A DNA stretch of 64,000 nt, taken from assembly GCF_019968905.1 (NCBI RefSeq), contig NZ_CP079946.1, positions 3,782,001 through 3,846,000 of the forward strand, read 5' to 3'. Position numbers and translations under genes: made by a program. The notes under the pieces are model-generated. The model was not told where the DNA came from. It saw nothing but the letters and a program-made list of their open reading frames with translations, and did not search any database. Source of the DNA: Corallococcus sp. EGB (GTDB taxonomy: Bacteria; Myxococcota; Myxococcia; Myxococcales; Myxococcaceae). Below are positions 26,510-35,121 of the stretch, piece by piece. Numbering within the stretch: position 1 is the stretch's first letter; each line of letters opens with the position of its first letter.

Positions 26510-27322
26510 ATGACGTGCAGGCACTGGCGCTGGCGTGTCGCCACCACCCAGCGAGACTTCGATGATGTGGCCCGCATCCGCTGGGCCGTCTTCGGCGGAG
26601 AGCTGGGATTGCTGCCCGCGTCGTTGGCGGTGGCGCGGCGGGAGCTCACCAGCATCGACACGCTCGACACCACCTTGCACGTGCTCGTCCATGCTGGCTC
26701 GGAGGCGGTGGCGACGATGCGGGTGGCGCTGCCCAACGCGGAGGTGGCGGCGAACCTGGGCGTGAAGCTGGGGCTGGAGATGGAGCAGCGCGTGGACCTC
26801 TCGGGGCTGCTCCAGCCGGGGAGGGTGATCGCGGAGCCCTCGCGCTTCTGCGTGCTGCCGGAGTGGCGGCGTACGGACGCCGCCACGTGGCTGCGGGCCG
26901 GGATGTACGCGGTGAGCCGGCGGCACGGGGTGACGCATTGGATTGCCTCCGCGAACCTGGAGACGGACTCGCCCGAGGACGCGCTGCTGTCCTGGCAGGT
27001 GGCGGCCCACCGCGGCTGGCTGAGCCCTCACTGGCGGGTGGCGGTGCCCGACCCGTGGCAGGCCCCGGTGCATCCCCGCAACCCCTTCTACACACCGGAG
27101 GAGCGGGCGAAGGCGGCACAGGGGCGGCTGGATGAGCTGCGACTGCCCCGGTCGCCTTCGCTCTTCGCCCGGACGATGGGCGCGCGCTTCATCTCGGAGC
27201 CGCTGTACGACGCGTACTTCCGGTGGTTCACGCTGCCGCTGGTCATGACCCTCGATGAGATTCCGACGGACTCCCTGGCGCGTTTCCACGCGCTGGAGAA
27301 CGGCGTGAACTCCGCCGCCTGA
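26510..27322 (+). CDS. FeeM-like N-acyltransferase (GNAT / autoinducer-synthase fold)
   Basis: The 270-residue protein shows the N-terminal signature of the LuxI/FeeM-like GNAT group: RIRWAVFGGELG (24-35), an acidic IDTLDTTLHVLVHA strand, VATMRVALP and, later, AEPSRFCVLPEWR. FeeM-type enzymes transfer an acyl chain from acyl-ACP to an amine or amino acid. The C-terminal 100 residues (from NPFYTPEERAK) are specific to this subgroup and unassigned. The start at 26510 is chosen because upstream codons belong to the intergenic region. The next gene, an oxidase-type protein, may modify its product. Confidence 0.65.
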   Translation: MTCRHWRWRVATTQRDFDDVARIRWAVFGGELGLLPASLAVARRELTSIDTLDTTLHVLVHAGSEAVATMRVALPNAEVAANLGVKLGLEMEQRVDLSGLLQPGRVIAEPSRFCVLPEWRRTDAATWLRAGMYAVSRRHGVTHWIASANLETDSPEDALLSWQVAAHRGWLSPHWRVAVPDPWQAPVHPRNPFYTPEERAKAAQGRLDELRLPRSPSLFARTMGARFISEPLYDAYFRWFTLPLVMTLDEIPTDSLARFHALENGVNSAA

Positions 27323-27403
27323 GTCTTCGGCGGCCTCTTTTCCTTCCCTTCACCTTCAACACGCAGCAGCCGGGAGCCAAGCGGCCCCGGACAGGAGACG
27401 TCC

Positions 27404-28114
27404 ATGCAGACGCAGGCGGAGCAGCAGACGGAGACGAGCTGGTTGGCGCGGCTGGATGAGGAGGCGCGGGGGCTGGTGGCGGCGGTGGATGCGCAGCCCG
27501 ACGGCCGCCGCATGCTCGATGGCACGCTCGACGTGGAGGGCTACATCCACTACCTCGTCCAGACGTACCACTACGCGCGCTGGAGCACGCCGATCCTCGC
27601 GGAAGGGGGCTACCGGCTGCGGCGGCTGGGCCGGCTCCCGGAGCTGGCGGAGCTGTTGGTCCAGAAGGGCGAGGAGGAGAAGGGGCACGACAAGTGGCTG
27701 TTGTCGGACCTGAAGAACCTGGGCGTCTCGGCGGAGCAGGTGGAGGCGGCGGAGCGGAGCCCGGCGGTGGATGCGTACACGGGATGGAACTTCTTCACGT
27801 CGCTCTCCGGCGTGCCGACGGCTGTGCTGGGGACCGCCTACGCGCTGGAGTATCTGTCCCAGACGCGCGCGGGCGTGTGGGCCGAGCGCCTGAAGGCGGC
27901 GGCCGCCATTCCCAACATCCACAAGTCGGTGACGTTCCTGCGCAGCCACGGCGCGCTCGACGGGGACCACGTGGCGGAGATGCAGCGCATCCTGAGCCGG
28001 CTGACGGACCCGGAGGACCAGGAGGCCATCCTCTTCTCCGCCCGGGTCGCCCGCAGCGTCTACCCGCGCATCTTCCGTGAGGGCGGCGTCACCCGCCCCC
28101 CTCCCGCGAGGTAG
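27404..28114 (+). CDS. Haem-oxygenase-like di-metal oxidase (HDO/TenA superfamily)
   Basis: An all-helical 236-residue protein with the ligand pattern of haem-oxygenase-like diiron oxidases: Glu90-Glu92 with His95/Asp96 in EEEKGHDKW, Asp102, and HGALDGDHV (His182, Asp188, His189). Known relatives oxidise fatty acyl or amino-acid substrates (for example UndA and BesC). It lies 81 bases after the FeeM-like acyltransferase on the same strand, so the pair may make an N-acylated, oxidised small molecule. A TenA-like role is less likely because the metal ligands are conserved. Confidence 0.72.
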   Translation: MQTQAEQQTETSWLARLDEEARGLVAAVDAQPDGRRMLDGTLDVEGYIHYLVQTYHYARWSTPILAEGGYRLRRLGRLPELAELLVQKGEEEKGHDKWLLSDLKNLGVSAEQVEAAERSPAVDAYTGWNFFTSLSGVPTAVLGTAYALEYLSQTRAGVWAERLKAAAAIPNIHKSVTFLRSHGALDGDHVAEMQRILSRLTDPEDQEAILFSARVARSVYPRIFREGGVTRPPPAR

Positions 28115-28139
28115 AGACAGCCCCACGCATGTTGGGAGA

Positions 28140-28171
28140 GCCTCCCGTTCGAACCCTGGCCTCCGGGAGGC
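28140..28171. terminator. Terminator hairpin
   Basis: GCCTCCC (28140-28146) pairs with GGGAGGC (28165-28171), followed by GTCTTTCC. It lies in the 116-bp gap between the oxidase gene and the convergent LuxR gene. Confidence 0.5.
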
Positions 28172-28230
28172 GTCTTTCCATGCATTGCCTCAAGGCCGCC
28201 CCTCCCGTGCGAAGGGGCGCGCCGGTTTCG

Positions 28231-29325
28231 TCAGACAGGGCGGTTGAGGCGGGCGGCCTGGTAGAGGAAGTCGTTGCGGTTGTCGACACCCAGTCTGTCG
28301 AAGAGGTCTCGCACGTGGGTCTTCACGGTCTGACCGCTGATCTTGAGCTCGTCGGCGATCTGCCCGTTGGACCAATTGCGCAGCACGCCCTTGGCGATGT
28401 CGATCTGCCGGGGCGTGAGCTGGCGCTGCATCTCGAAGGGGAGCGGGATGGCGTGGGGAAGCTCGCTCAGCAAGAGCGCCCAGCGCCGGGGCCCCTCGGC
28501 GGCGGGCAATTCAATGAACCGGCACGTGCGGTAGCCTTCGGGATGGTTGACGACCCAGAGCGTCTTTCCAAGCCGCGTGTCCGCGTCCATGGGGATCAGG
28601 GCGTCCAGACGCTCAGTGAAGACACCGGGAAGCCCGGAGGAGTGGAGCTCAGACGGGCGGAACCACCGCTCCAACAGGTTGGCGGCTCGCGGGGAGCGGT
28701 ACACCTCGTGGGAGGCAGGCTCCACGATGACGAAGGCGCAGTCGGGGCGGTTGTGGAGCTCTTCGAGGAGCTGTGCGCCTGCGACGTATTTCTCGACGTC
28801 ATTGCAGTTGCGAACGGCATTCACCAGGTGCGCGGTAAGGCTGGAGATGGCGTTGGCGTTCTCCGAGGAGAATGCGCGTGGCTGGAACCGGTAGAACGCG
28901 AGCGCGCCAACGAGGTCTTTGCGGATGGGGAGCAGCACCGCCGAGACGTGCTCCAGGCGCTGATTCAGCTCATGGCTGCGCTGCCAGATGAGGCTTCGTT
29001 GGTACTGGTCACGGGTGAGAATCTGCGAATCCCGGATGACCATGTTCGGCCGGTCGAAGATGGGCTGCCTCATGAAGTCATGCTCGGCCACGCCGGAATA
29101 CTCATTCAGGATGAGGACGGGATGACCCGGCACGTGCCACCGGAAGTCGAGCGTCGGCTTGAGGCGCATGAGGCACAGGCCCATGGCGTCGGACTGAGTA
29201 AACTCCAGGAAGGTCGGCCGTGAGGCTTCGAGGACCTGGGGGAGGGACAGAGAACTGTTGAGGGCCGCGATGACGCTGTCCCGGAGCATGAGTTCCTGGG
29301 GGGTGAACTGCATCGGGTTGAACAT
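28231..29325 (-). CDS. LuxR-type regulator with unusual N-terminal sensor region
   Basis: The start at 29325 is preceded by AGGAGGAG. The 364-residue protein has a C-terminal LuxR helix-turn-helix (LTPRQIDIAKGVLRNWSNGQ, then SGQTVKTHVRDLFDRLGV). The N-terminal 290 residues look like a GAF- or PAS-type sensor region (VLLPIRKDLVGALAFYRF) rather than a receiver. It is convergent with the acyltransferase/oxidase pair and could respond to its product, but that is only suggested by position. Confidence 0.8.
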   Translation of the reverse strand: MFNPMQFTPQELMLRDSVIAALNSSLSLPQVLEASRPTFLEFTQSDAMGLCLMRLKPTLDFRWHVPGHPVLILNEYSGVAEHDFMRQPIFDRPNMVIRDSQILTRDQYQRSLIWQRSHELNQRLEHVSAVLLPIRKDLVGALAFYRFQPRAFSSENANAISSLTAHLVNAVRNCNDVEKYVAGAQLLEELHNRPDCAFVIVEPASHEVYRSPRAANLLERWFRPSELHSSGLPGVFTERLDALIPMDADTRLGKTLWVVNHPEGYRTCRFIELPAAEGPRRWALLLSELPHAIPLPFEMQRQLTPRQIDIAKGVLRNWSNGQIADELKISGQTVKTHVRDLFDRLGVDNRNDFLYQAARLNRPV

Positions 29326-29512
29326 CCGCTCCTCCTGATCAGGCAACCCCGTGGGGTCGTGCGTGGATGCCCCCCATCCATAAGTCCTGGCTGAAAACCT
29401 GTCCCTCACCCCTAAGAGGTATGGGCGGGACCGGCCGGGTAGGGCAGGCGCCTCATCCTACCCAGAAGCACCGCCCGAGGCCCACGGGGCCCCGGACGGT
29501 GTCAGGCTCTAC

Positions 29513-30061
29513 TCACTGCATGATGGTGACGATCTGCGCCTCGCAGGTCGTGGGGTTGATGAAGGAGTTGATCGCATCGACAGTACAGACGGCGCCACCG
29601 TAGGTGCCGTAATAGACCGTCGCCGCGCAGCTCCCGGCGTTGTCCGCCACATCCACGCGCCAGACGCACGTCTTCGCGCCGGCCGGGTTCGCCGGGTCCA
29701 CCGTCCAGTAATACTGCTGCGAGAACGGCGGGGTGGGAGCGCTGACCTGGAACCCGCCCAGGCTGGAGGTGGGGATGGGGTAGGGATTGAACACGCCGTT
29801 GAACGTCCCCGACACGATCTGGAGACCCAGGGAGATGGTCGCGCCGCTCTGGTTGGAGACGAGCAGGTTCTCAAGGGCCGGGCCCACGGACGCTCCGCCC
29901 TTCACCTGGGTGATCTCGACCGCACCCTCACGGACGCTGACATATTCGGTGCGCGGGCTGAGGAAGTCGGGGAACCCGAGGTCGGCCGGGCCAGCAAAGG
30001 CAACCGACGGCGCGAGGGACAACAGGGAGGCAGCCAGGAAACGCTTCACGTTCCTCGTCAT
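29513..30061 (-). CDS. Secreted hypothetical protein
   Basis: A 182-residue exported protein: signal peptide MTRNVKRFLAASLLSLAPSV with cleavage at AFA|GP (23), then a beta-rich domain with one Cys pair near YYGTYGGAVCTVD and another at NPTTCEAQ. AGGAG precedes the ATG at 30061. No family recognised. The upstream region has an AT-rich direct repeat that may be an activator site. Confidence 0.7.
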   Translation of the reverse strand: MTRNVKRFLAASLLSLAPSVAFAGPADLGFPDFLSPRTEYVSVREGAVEITQVKGGASVGPALENLLVSNQSGATISLGLQIVSGTFNGVFNPYPIPTSSLGGFQVSAPTPPFSQQYYWTVDPANPAGAKTCVWRVDVADNAGSCAATVYYGTYGGAVCTVDAINSFINPTTCEAQIVTIMQ

Positions 30062-30128
30062 GGACTTCTCCTGATTGGGATTGTTCGGGGGATTGGCCGG
30101 AGCCAATGCCTTACTAACATTTCTCTCT

Positions 30129-30156
30129 GTGTAATTTCAAATCAAAGCGTGTAATT
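30129..30156. promoter_or_regulatory. 20-bp-period direct repeat upstream of secreted-protein gene
   Basis: GTGTAATT occurs at 30129-30136 and again at 30149-30156, exactly two helical turns apart, in an AT-rich stretch 68-95 bases before the start codon at 30061. This geometry suits a regulator binding one face of the DNA upstream of the promoter. Confidence 0.4.
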
Positions 30157-30274
30157 CAGGATGTTCCTGTGAGGACGGAGGATTTCGGCCGGGCCGCGTT
30201 GCGCCTTGCGCTACGGGGTTTCCACGGGGTTTCCCATACACACCCTGGGGCGGTGCGCGGACCCGGCGTCGCAA

Positions 30275-31678
30275 TCAAGGCGCGCCCAGGGCGGGAGGTG
30301 CCTCGGGCCGCCGGGTGCGTTTGTGCCAGTGCAGAAACACGGGCACGCCCGCGCCGAACAGCACCGCGCCCTTGAGGGCGTTGAACGGGTTGGAGGCCAT
30401 CGAGCCCAGCAGGACGTACAGCGCGGCCGCGATGAAGAGGAGCGGGGTGACGGGATATCCGGGCACCCGGTACGCGGCGCGAGGCATGAGCCCCTGCTTC
30501 TCCCGCGCGCGGTAGATGAACAGCGTCGCGGCCGTGGAGCCGAAGATGAGCCAGTCGGCGAAGACGACGGAGTCGAGCAGCTCGCCGTAGGTTCCCGTGC
30601 CGGTGAGGAGGATGGCCCACCCCGCCTGGAAGAGGATGGCGTTGGAGGGCGTGCGGAAGCGCGGGTGCAGCTTCGCCATCCAGGGGAAGAACAGCCCGTC
30701 CGCGGCCATGGCCTGGTAGACGCGTGGCGAGACGAGGATGACCAGGTTGAGGAAGCCGAAGGTGGACAAGGCGACGCCGGCGGTGATGAACGTGCGGCCT
30801 ACGGGCCCGAGCAACTGCCCCAACGCGTCCGCCGCCGGAGCACGGCTCGCCGCGAGCCCTTCCGCGCCGAGCGTGCGCAGGTAGGTGAGGTTCGCGAGCA
30901 GGTACACCGTCACCACGCCAATGACGCCGAGCAACAGCGCGCGCGGCAGGTTGCGTTCGGGGTGGACCATCTCCTCCGCCACGAAGTTCGTCTGCTGCCA
31001 CCCGCCGTAGCTGAACAGCACCGGCACGAGCGCCGCTCCCAGCGCGAGCACCAGGGAGTCGGGCGCCTGGGGCGCGTCGACGGCCTCCACCGCCGCGGGC
31101 GGGGTTCCGCCGAGCAGCAGCCCCGCTCCCACGAGCACCGCGAGCGCCAGCAGCTTGAGCAGGGTGAAGATGTTCTGCGTGAGCGCGCCGGGCCGCACGC
31201 CGAAGAAGTTCACCGCGGAGAGCAGGAGGATGGCGCCGACGGCGAGGGGGAACCGGAAGGACTCGCCCAGGCCGGTGAGCGCGAGCGTGTAGTTGGCGAA
31301 GGTGACGGCCACCGCGGCGATGGCCCCGGTGGCGATCATCAGCATCAAACCCCACGCATTGAGGAACGCGGGCAGCGGGCCAAAGGCATCACGCAGGTAG
31401 ACATAGCTGCCGCCAGCCTTGGGGATGCGCTGTCCCAGCTCTCCGTAGATGAAGGCACCGATGAGCGCCACGACCCCGCCGAGCAGCCACACGATCAGGG
31501 TCAGCCCCGGCGTGTGTACGCGCTGCGCGACGATGGCGGGGTTGAGGAAGATGCCCGAGCCGATGATGCCGCCAATGACGAGCATCACCCCAGAGAACAG
31601 GCCCACGCGCCGCGCGTAACCGTCACGAGGCCCGGCCGAGGAGGCGCCGGTTTCATCCTGGAGGGGGGAGGGGCTCAT
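30275..31678 (-). CDS. APC-family amino acid permease
   Basis: A 467-residue transporter with about twelve helices and the APC consensus GVMLVIGGIIGSGIFLNPAI in helix 1, KAGGSYVYLRDAFG, and VLFSYGGWQQTNFVAEE in helix 6. The start at 31678 has only a weak ribosome-binding site, but upstream codons lack membrane-protein character. Substrate: probably an amino acid or polyamine. The 347-bp space upstream of it (31679-32025) holds only a questionable small frame. Confidence 0.87.
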   Translation of the reverse strand: MSPSPLQDETGASSAGPRDGYARRVGLFSGVMLVIGGIIGSGIFLNPAIVAQRVHTPGLTLIVWLLGGVVALIGAFIYGELGQRIPKAGGSYVYLRDAFGPLPAFLNAWGLMLMIATGAIAAVAVTFANYTLALTGLGESFRFPLAVGAILLLSAVNFFGVRPGALTQNIFTLLKLLALAVLVGAGLLLGGTPPAAVEAVDAPQAPDSLVLALGAALVPVLFSYGGWQQTNFVAEEMVHPERNLPRALLLGVIGVVTVYLLANLTYLRTLGAEGLAASRAPAADALGQLLGPVGRTFITAGVALSTFGFLNLVILVSPRVYQAMAADGLFFPWMAKLHPRFRTPSNAILFQAGWAILLTGTGTYGELLDSVVFADWLIFGSTAATLFIYRAREKQGLMPRAAYRVPGYPVTPLLFIAAALYVLLGSMASNPFNALKGAVLFGAGVPVFLHWHKRTRRPEAPPALGAP

Positions 31679-31702
31679 GGGGCGCCGAGCATATCGGCTC
31701 GT

Positions 31703-31948
31703 ATGCCCGCTCCCGAACTCGCCTGTTCCGGGCTGAGGGGACGCGTGGCATCCGTTGAACGCATCACCCCGAAGAGGCAGGCCCTGGAGCTCCAGGCTCC
31801 GCTGGTGGGCGTGCAGGAGGCCCTGCACGCGCTCCCGTCGACCCAGAAGGCCCGCCGCTTCTGGATCGCGGAACACCATCCTGGCACCCGGCACGCCCCG
31901 TGCGCCTGCGGTTCGGTCCCGGCGTTGGAGCTCGCGGAGCTGTCATAG
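31703..31948 (+). CDS. Possible small ORF, unsupported function
   Basis: An 81-residue frame in the gap between the divergently oriented permease gene and the cytochrome gene, with a protein-like segment ARRFWIAEHHPGTRHAPCAC. There is no ribosome-binding site and no recognised domain. It could be a fragment of a lost gene or chance open frame in GC-rich DNA. Confidence 0.2.
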   Translation: MPAPELACSGLRGRVASVERITPKRQALELQAPLVGVQEALHALPSTQKARRFWIAEHHPGTRHAPCACGSVPALELAELS

Positions 31949-32025
31949 GACCGGGCCCAGGATGCGGTGCGCCTCCCTCCAGGTGCACCGGAGAAGCGGG
32001 GCAGGGGGGCCGCCCTCTTCAATCG

Positions 32026-34911
32026 CTACTGGCCGTCGAGCCTGCCGTCCAGGTTCCGGTCGAGCGCGATGCGCGTACCGGAGCCCGGCGGCACCGCGGT
32101 GAAGGTCACCTCCTGGCCCGGCGTGTTCGCGAGCGCACGCAACGCCGTGGTGGTGATGTTGGCGGTGCCGTCATCCGGCTTCCACGTGCCGGCCACGCGG
32201 TCGAACAGGAAGCCCTTCACGCGCGTGCCGATGGCGGCCTTCGCCACCAGGTCGGCCTCGTACGAGGCGCCACCGAGGATCTTCGACACGAAGGGCGCCT
32301 TCGCGCGGGCAATCAAGAGGTCGATGCGCGCCCCCACCGCGGAGGCGTTCGTCGACGTGAGCGTCACCTGCTGGCCGACGATGGGCGCCAGGTCCGAGTC
32401 CACCGCCAGCATGTAGGCCTCCACCTCCCGGCGCTCGCTGTCGCTCCGGAAACCCACCAGCGGACCGCCGACGCTGTTGTTCGCGAAGACGATGGCGCTG
32501 AAGAAGCGGAAGATCGTGTCCACCGCGCCGTCGTGCGTGAAGCCGAAGCCACGGACCTGGTCGCCCATGGGCCCGGACTCCGAGTGCTGGAAGAAGCTGC
32601 TGTCCGGGAAGCCGAACATGCCGACCTTCGTGTACACGTTGCGCACGTGGGGAATCTTCATGATCTGGCTGATTCCCTCGAAGCTCGCCTGGCCGTCCGT
32701 GCCGAAGAAGCCCTTCGCCGCGTCGATGACGTGACAGCCATTGCAGTTGAAGCCGGTGTTGGAGCCAATCGCCAGGCCGTCCACGCGACGGCTGCCGAAG
32801 AAGAAGTCGCGGCCGGCCGCCTGCGTGGCGGTGAGCGAGTTGTCCAGGTTGCGGATGGGATTGGGCGGCAGCTGCACCTGGAGCTGGAAGTTCGTGAACT
32901 GGTTCATCTCCGCCTCGGTGGGCATGTCCGCGCGGCCGAGCAGCCCCGGGAAGGCGACGATGAAGTTCTTGAACGACAGGGCTTCGTCATAGGCCCCCGC
33001 GCCGAAGAAGCCCGTGGACCTGTCCCCGCGCCAGTGCATGGCGCCCGACGTGGACATGCCGCGCAGGGTCTGCGTCGTCATGGGGCCCTTCATCGGGTGG
33101 AACGAGCCCTGGTTGCCGGTGCCATTCACGTCCGAGCTCGGGTGGCCGGTGAGGAGGCGGAACGCGCCAATCTCCAGGCTGCTCGCCAGCCGCTTGTCGA
33201 TGGCGTTGGTCGTCACCACGTCATCCGGGTTGCCCAGGTCCCACGCGAGCTCGTCCTTGTCACCGAAGACGTGGCAGCTGGCGCAGGAGGCCTCGCCGTT
33301 GGCCGAGGAGAACGTCGCGTCGTAGAGGAACGGACGGCCCTGCACGACGGACGCTGGCTCGGGGTTGTAGAGCGCGGCGGACGCCACCTGGTTCTTCGTG
33401 GCCAGGTCGATGACCTTCACCGCGTTGTCGAAGCGGGTCATCACGTAGAGGCGGTTGCGCGCCTCGTCCAGCACCAGGCCGCTGGGGCCGCCGCCGCTCA
33501 CCGGGATGTAGTTGGCGCTCGCCGTCCGTGGGTTGAAGGTGTCCGCCTCCAGCGCCGCCGTGTCGAAGACGCCGACCTTGCTGGAGCTGAACGCGGCCAC
33601 GTACAGCTTCGCGCCGTCGCTGGAGATGGCCATCTCCGTGGGGGTGGAGAGGCTGTGGTTCTTCGCCGTGGAATCAAAGCCCGGCGCACCGGCCAGCTTT
33701 GAATAGTCCAGGTGCTTGTTCAGGTGGCGCGGCGACACCGTCGTCCCCTTGATGACGGTGATGCGCATCTTCGCGATGTTGCCCTGCACCGTGCTGCCGC
33801 CGAACTCGCCGGGGCCCTCGAAGCGGGTGAGGTTGTTGGCGTCGCTGTTGGTCGCGTACACCACGCCCGTCTTGGGGTTGGTGGCCAGGTTGAACACGGT
33901 GGTGCCCACGCCCGTGTAGAACGCCTTCTGCTGCAAGCCGTCCGCGTCGATGGCGAAGACGTCCTTGTCCGGCAGGTTGAAGCGCACGCCGTTGTTCCAG
34001 TTGCGGCCGAGCGTGTCCTCCCAGCGGCTGGTGGCGCTGTTCCACTTGACGATGAGGCCCGTCTCCGGCGCCTTCGCGCCCTGCGCGTTGGTGGACGGAC
34101 CGGGCAGGCCGCCCAGGAACAGGTTGTTGCCCCACGGGAACGTGTCCGGCTGCACCAGGCAGACGCCCGCGCTGCCGAAGCCGTTGCACACGCTGTCCAT
34201 GTTGATGGTCGTGGTCTGGTTGCCGGACTGCGCGATGGCCGCGTAGACGGTCTTCTTGTCCGGGCTGACGGCGAGCGCCCGCGGCGTGTCGCCAAAGAGC
34301 GTCAGGATGCGGACGGGCGTGCCCCCCAGCGTCGTCCCCAGGGACGTGGGGTTGAAGACCCAGACGTCCGCGCGGCCCACCCCCGGCGTGGTGAGCTGCG
34401 GGTCTCCCGCGCCGGGCACGGCGGCAATGGATGGATCCGTGCGCTGCTGGCCGCGGTGCGCGGTGGAGATGAACGCATAGCCGTTGGCGCCCGCGAACAC
34501 GATGTCTCGCGGCTCGTCACCCACGAGCAGCGTGCGCACCACGTGCGGCGTGCCGCTCACGCTCACCACGCTGACGCTGTCGGACAGGTGGTTGACCACC
34601 CAGACCTCGGTGTTGCTGCGCACGGCGACGGACACCGGCTCCAGTCCTACCGGCACCTCCGCCGCCAGCGTCAGGCCCGCGCTGGTGACGTTGAAGACCT
34701 CCAGGCGATTGTCCGGCGTGTTGACGGCGAACAGCTTCGTCCCGTCCGGAGAGAGGGCCAGGGGACGCACGTGCGCGCTCTCGAACTCGATGAACGAGGG
34801 CGCCTGGGCAGCGGCGGGGGAAGCGGCGAACAGCGACACGGCGGCGGACAGCAGACCGGCTCGGGCACGCCGCCGGTTCTTGCTCGGGCCCACTTGCGGG
34901 GTACGGACCAT
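32026..34911 (-). CDS. Beta-propeller protein with two c-type haem sites
   Basis: A 961-residue exported protein: basic N-terminus (KNRRRAR), signal peptide ending near AAA|Q (36), then YncE-like propeller repeats to about 500 (RPLALSPDGTKLFAVNTPDN, TPRALAVSPDKKTVYAA, PTEMAISSDGAKLYVAAF). The C-terminal half has two CxxCH haem motifs, CASCH (543-547) and CNGCH (723-727), as in dihaem peroxidase-like proteins such as MauG relatives. It probably passes electrons or oxidises a partner in the periplasm. It has its own promoter region divergent from the MalT-like regulator. Confidence 0.82.
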   Translation of the reverse strand: MVRTPQVGPSKNRRRARAGLLSAAVSLFAASPAAAQAPSFIEFESAHVRPLALSPDGTKLFAVNTPDNRLEVFNVTSAGLTLAAEVPVGLEPVSVAVRSNTEVWVVNHLSDSVSVVSVSGTPHVVRTLLVGDEPRDIVFAGANGYAFISTAHRGQQRTDPSIAAVPGAGDPQLTTPGVGRADVWVFNPTSLGTTLGGTPVRILTLFGDTPRALAVSPDKKTVYAAIAQSGNQTTTINMDSVCNGFGSAGVCLVQPDTFPWGNNLFLGGLPGPSTNAQGAKAPETGLIVKWNSATSRWEDTLGRNWNNGVRFNLPDKDVFAIDADGLQQKAFYTGVGTTVFNLATNPKTGVVYATNSDANNLTRFEGPGEFGGSTVQGNIAKMRITVIKGTTVSPRHLNKHLDYSKLAGAPGFDSTAKNHSLSTPTEMAISSDGAKLYVAAFSSSKVGVFDTAALEADTFNPRTASANYIPVSGGGPSGLVLDEARNRLYVMTRFDNAVKVIDLATKNQVASAALYNPEPASVVQGRPFLYDATFSSANGEASCASCHVFGDKDELAWDLGNPDDVVTTNAIDKRLASSLEIGAFRLLTGHPSSDVNGTGNQGSFHPMKGPMTTQTLRGMSTSGAMHWRGDRSTGFFGAGAYDEALSFKNFIVAFPGLLGRADMPTEAEMNQFTNFQLQVQLPPNPIRNLDNSLTATQAAGRDFFFGSRRVDGLAIGSNTGFNCNGCHVIDAAKGFFGTDGQASFEGISQIMKIPHVRNVYTKVGMFGFPDSSFFQHSESGPMGDQVRGFGFTHDGAVDTIFRFFSAIVFANNSVGGPLVGFRSDSERREVEAYMLAVDSDLAPIVGQQVTLTSTNASAVGARIDLLIARAKAPFVSKILGGASYEADLVAKAAIGTRVKGFLFDRVAGTWKPDDGTANITTTALRALANTPGQEVTFTAVPPGSGTRIALDRNLDGRLDGQ

Positions 34912-35121
34912 CGGGGATCTCCTGGGTGAGCGTGTAAGAGCTGCTCACCGTGGATTACCAGTCAGTCCGGCGACATCGCCCCCTCCGAAGGGAGGGGGCC
35001 AGACGGGGGTGACGCGTTGCGGCGTTCGCTGTTGGACGCTGTGCGCGCCCGCGCCCCGGTCCGCGCGGCGGGTGCCCGTGGTTTACTTGACCGTGCAATC
35101 GGTCACAGGGGGAACGTGCCC

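Noticed and set aside
30206..31948. Plus-strand frame of 580 codons opposite the APC permease
   Set aside because: Glu/Arg/Gly/His-rich shadow sequence; the permease helices are on the minus strand. Only its last 81 codons are noted, at low confidence.
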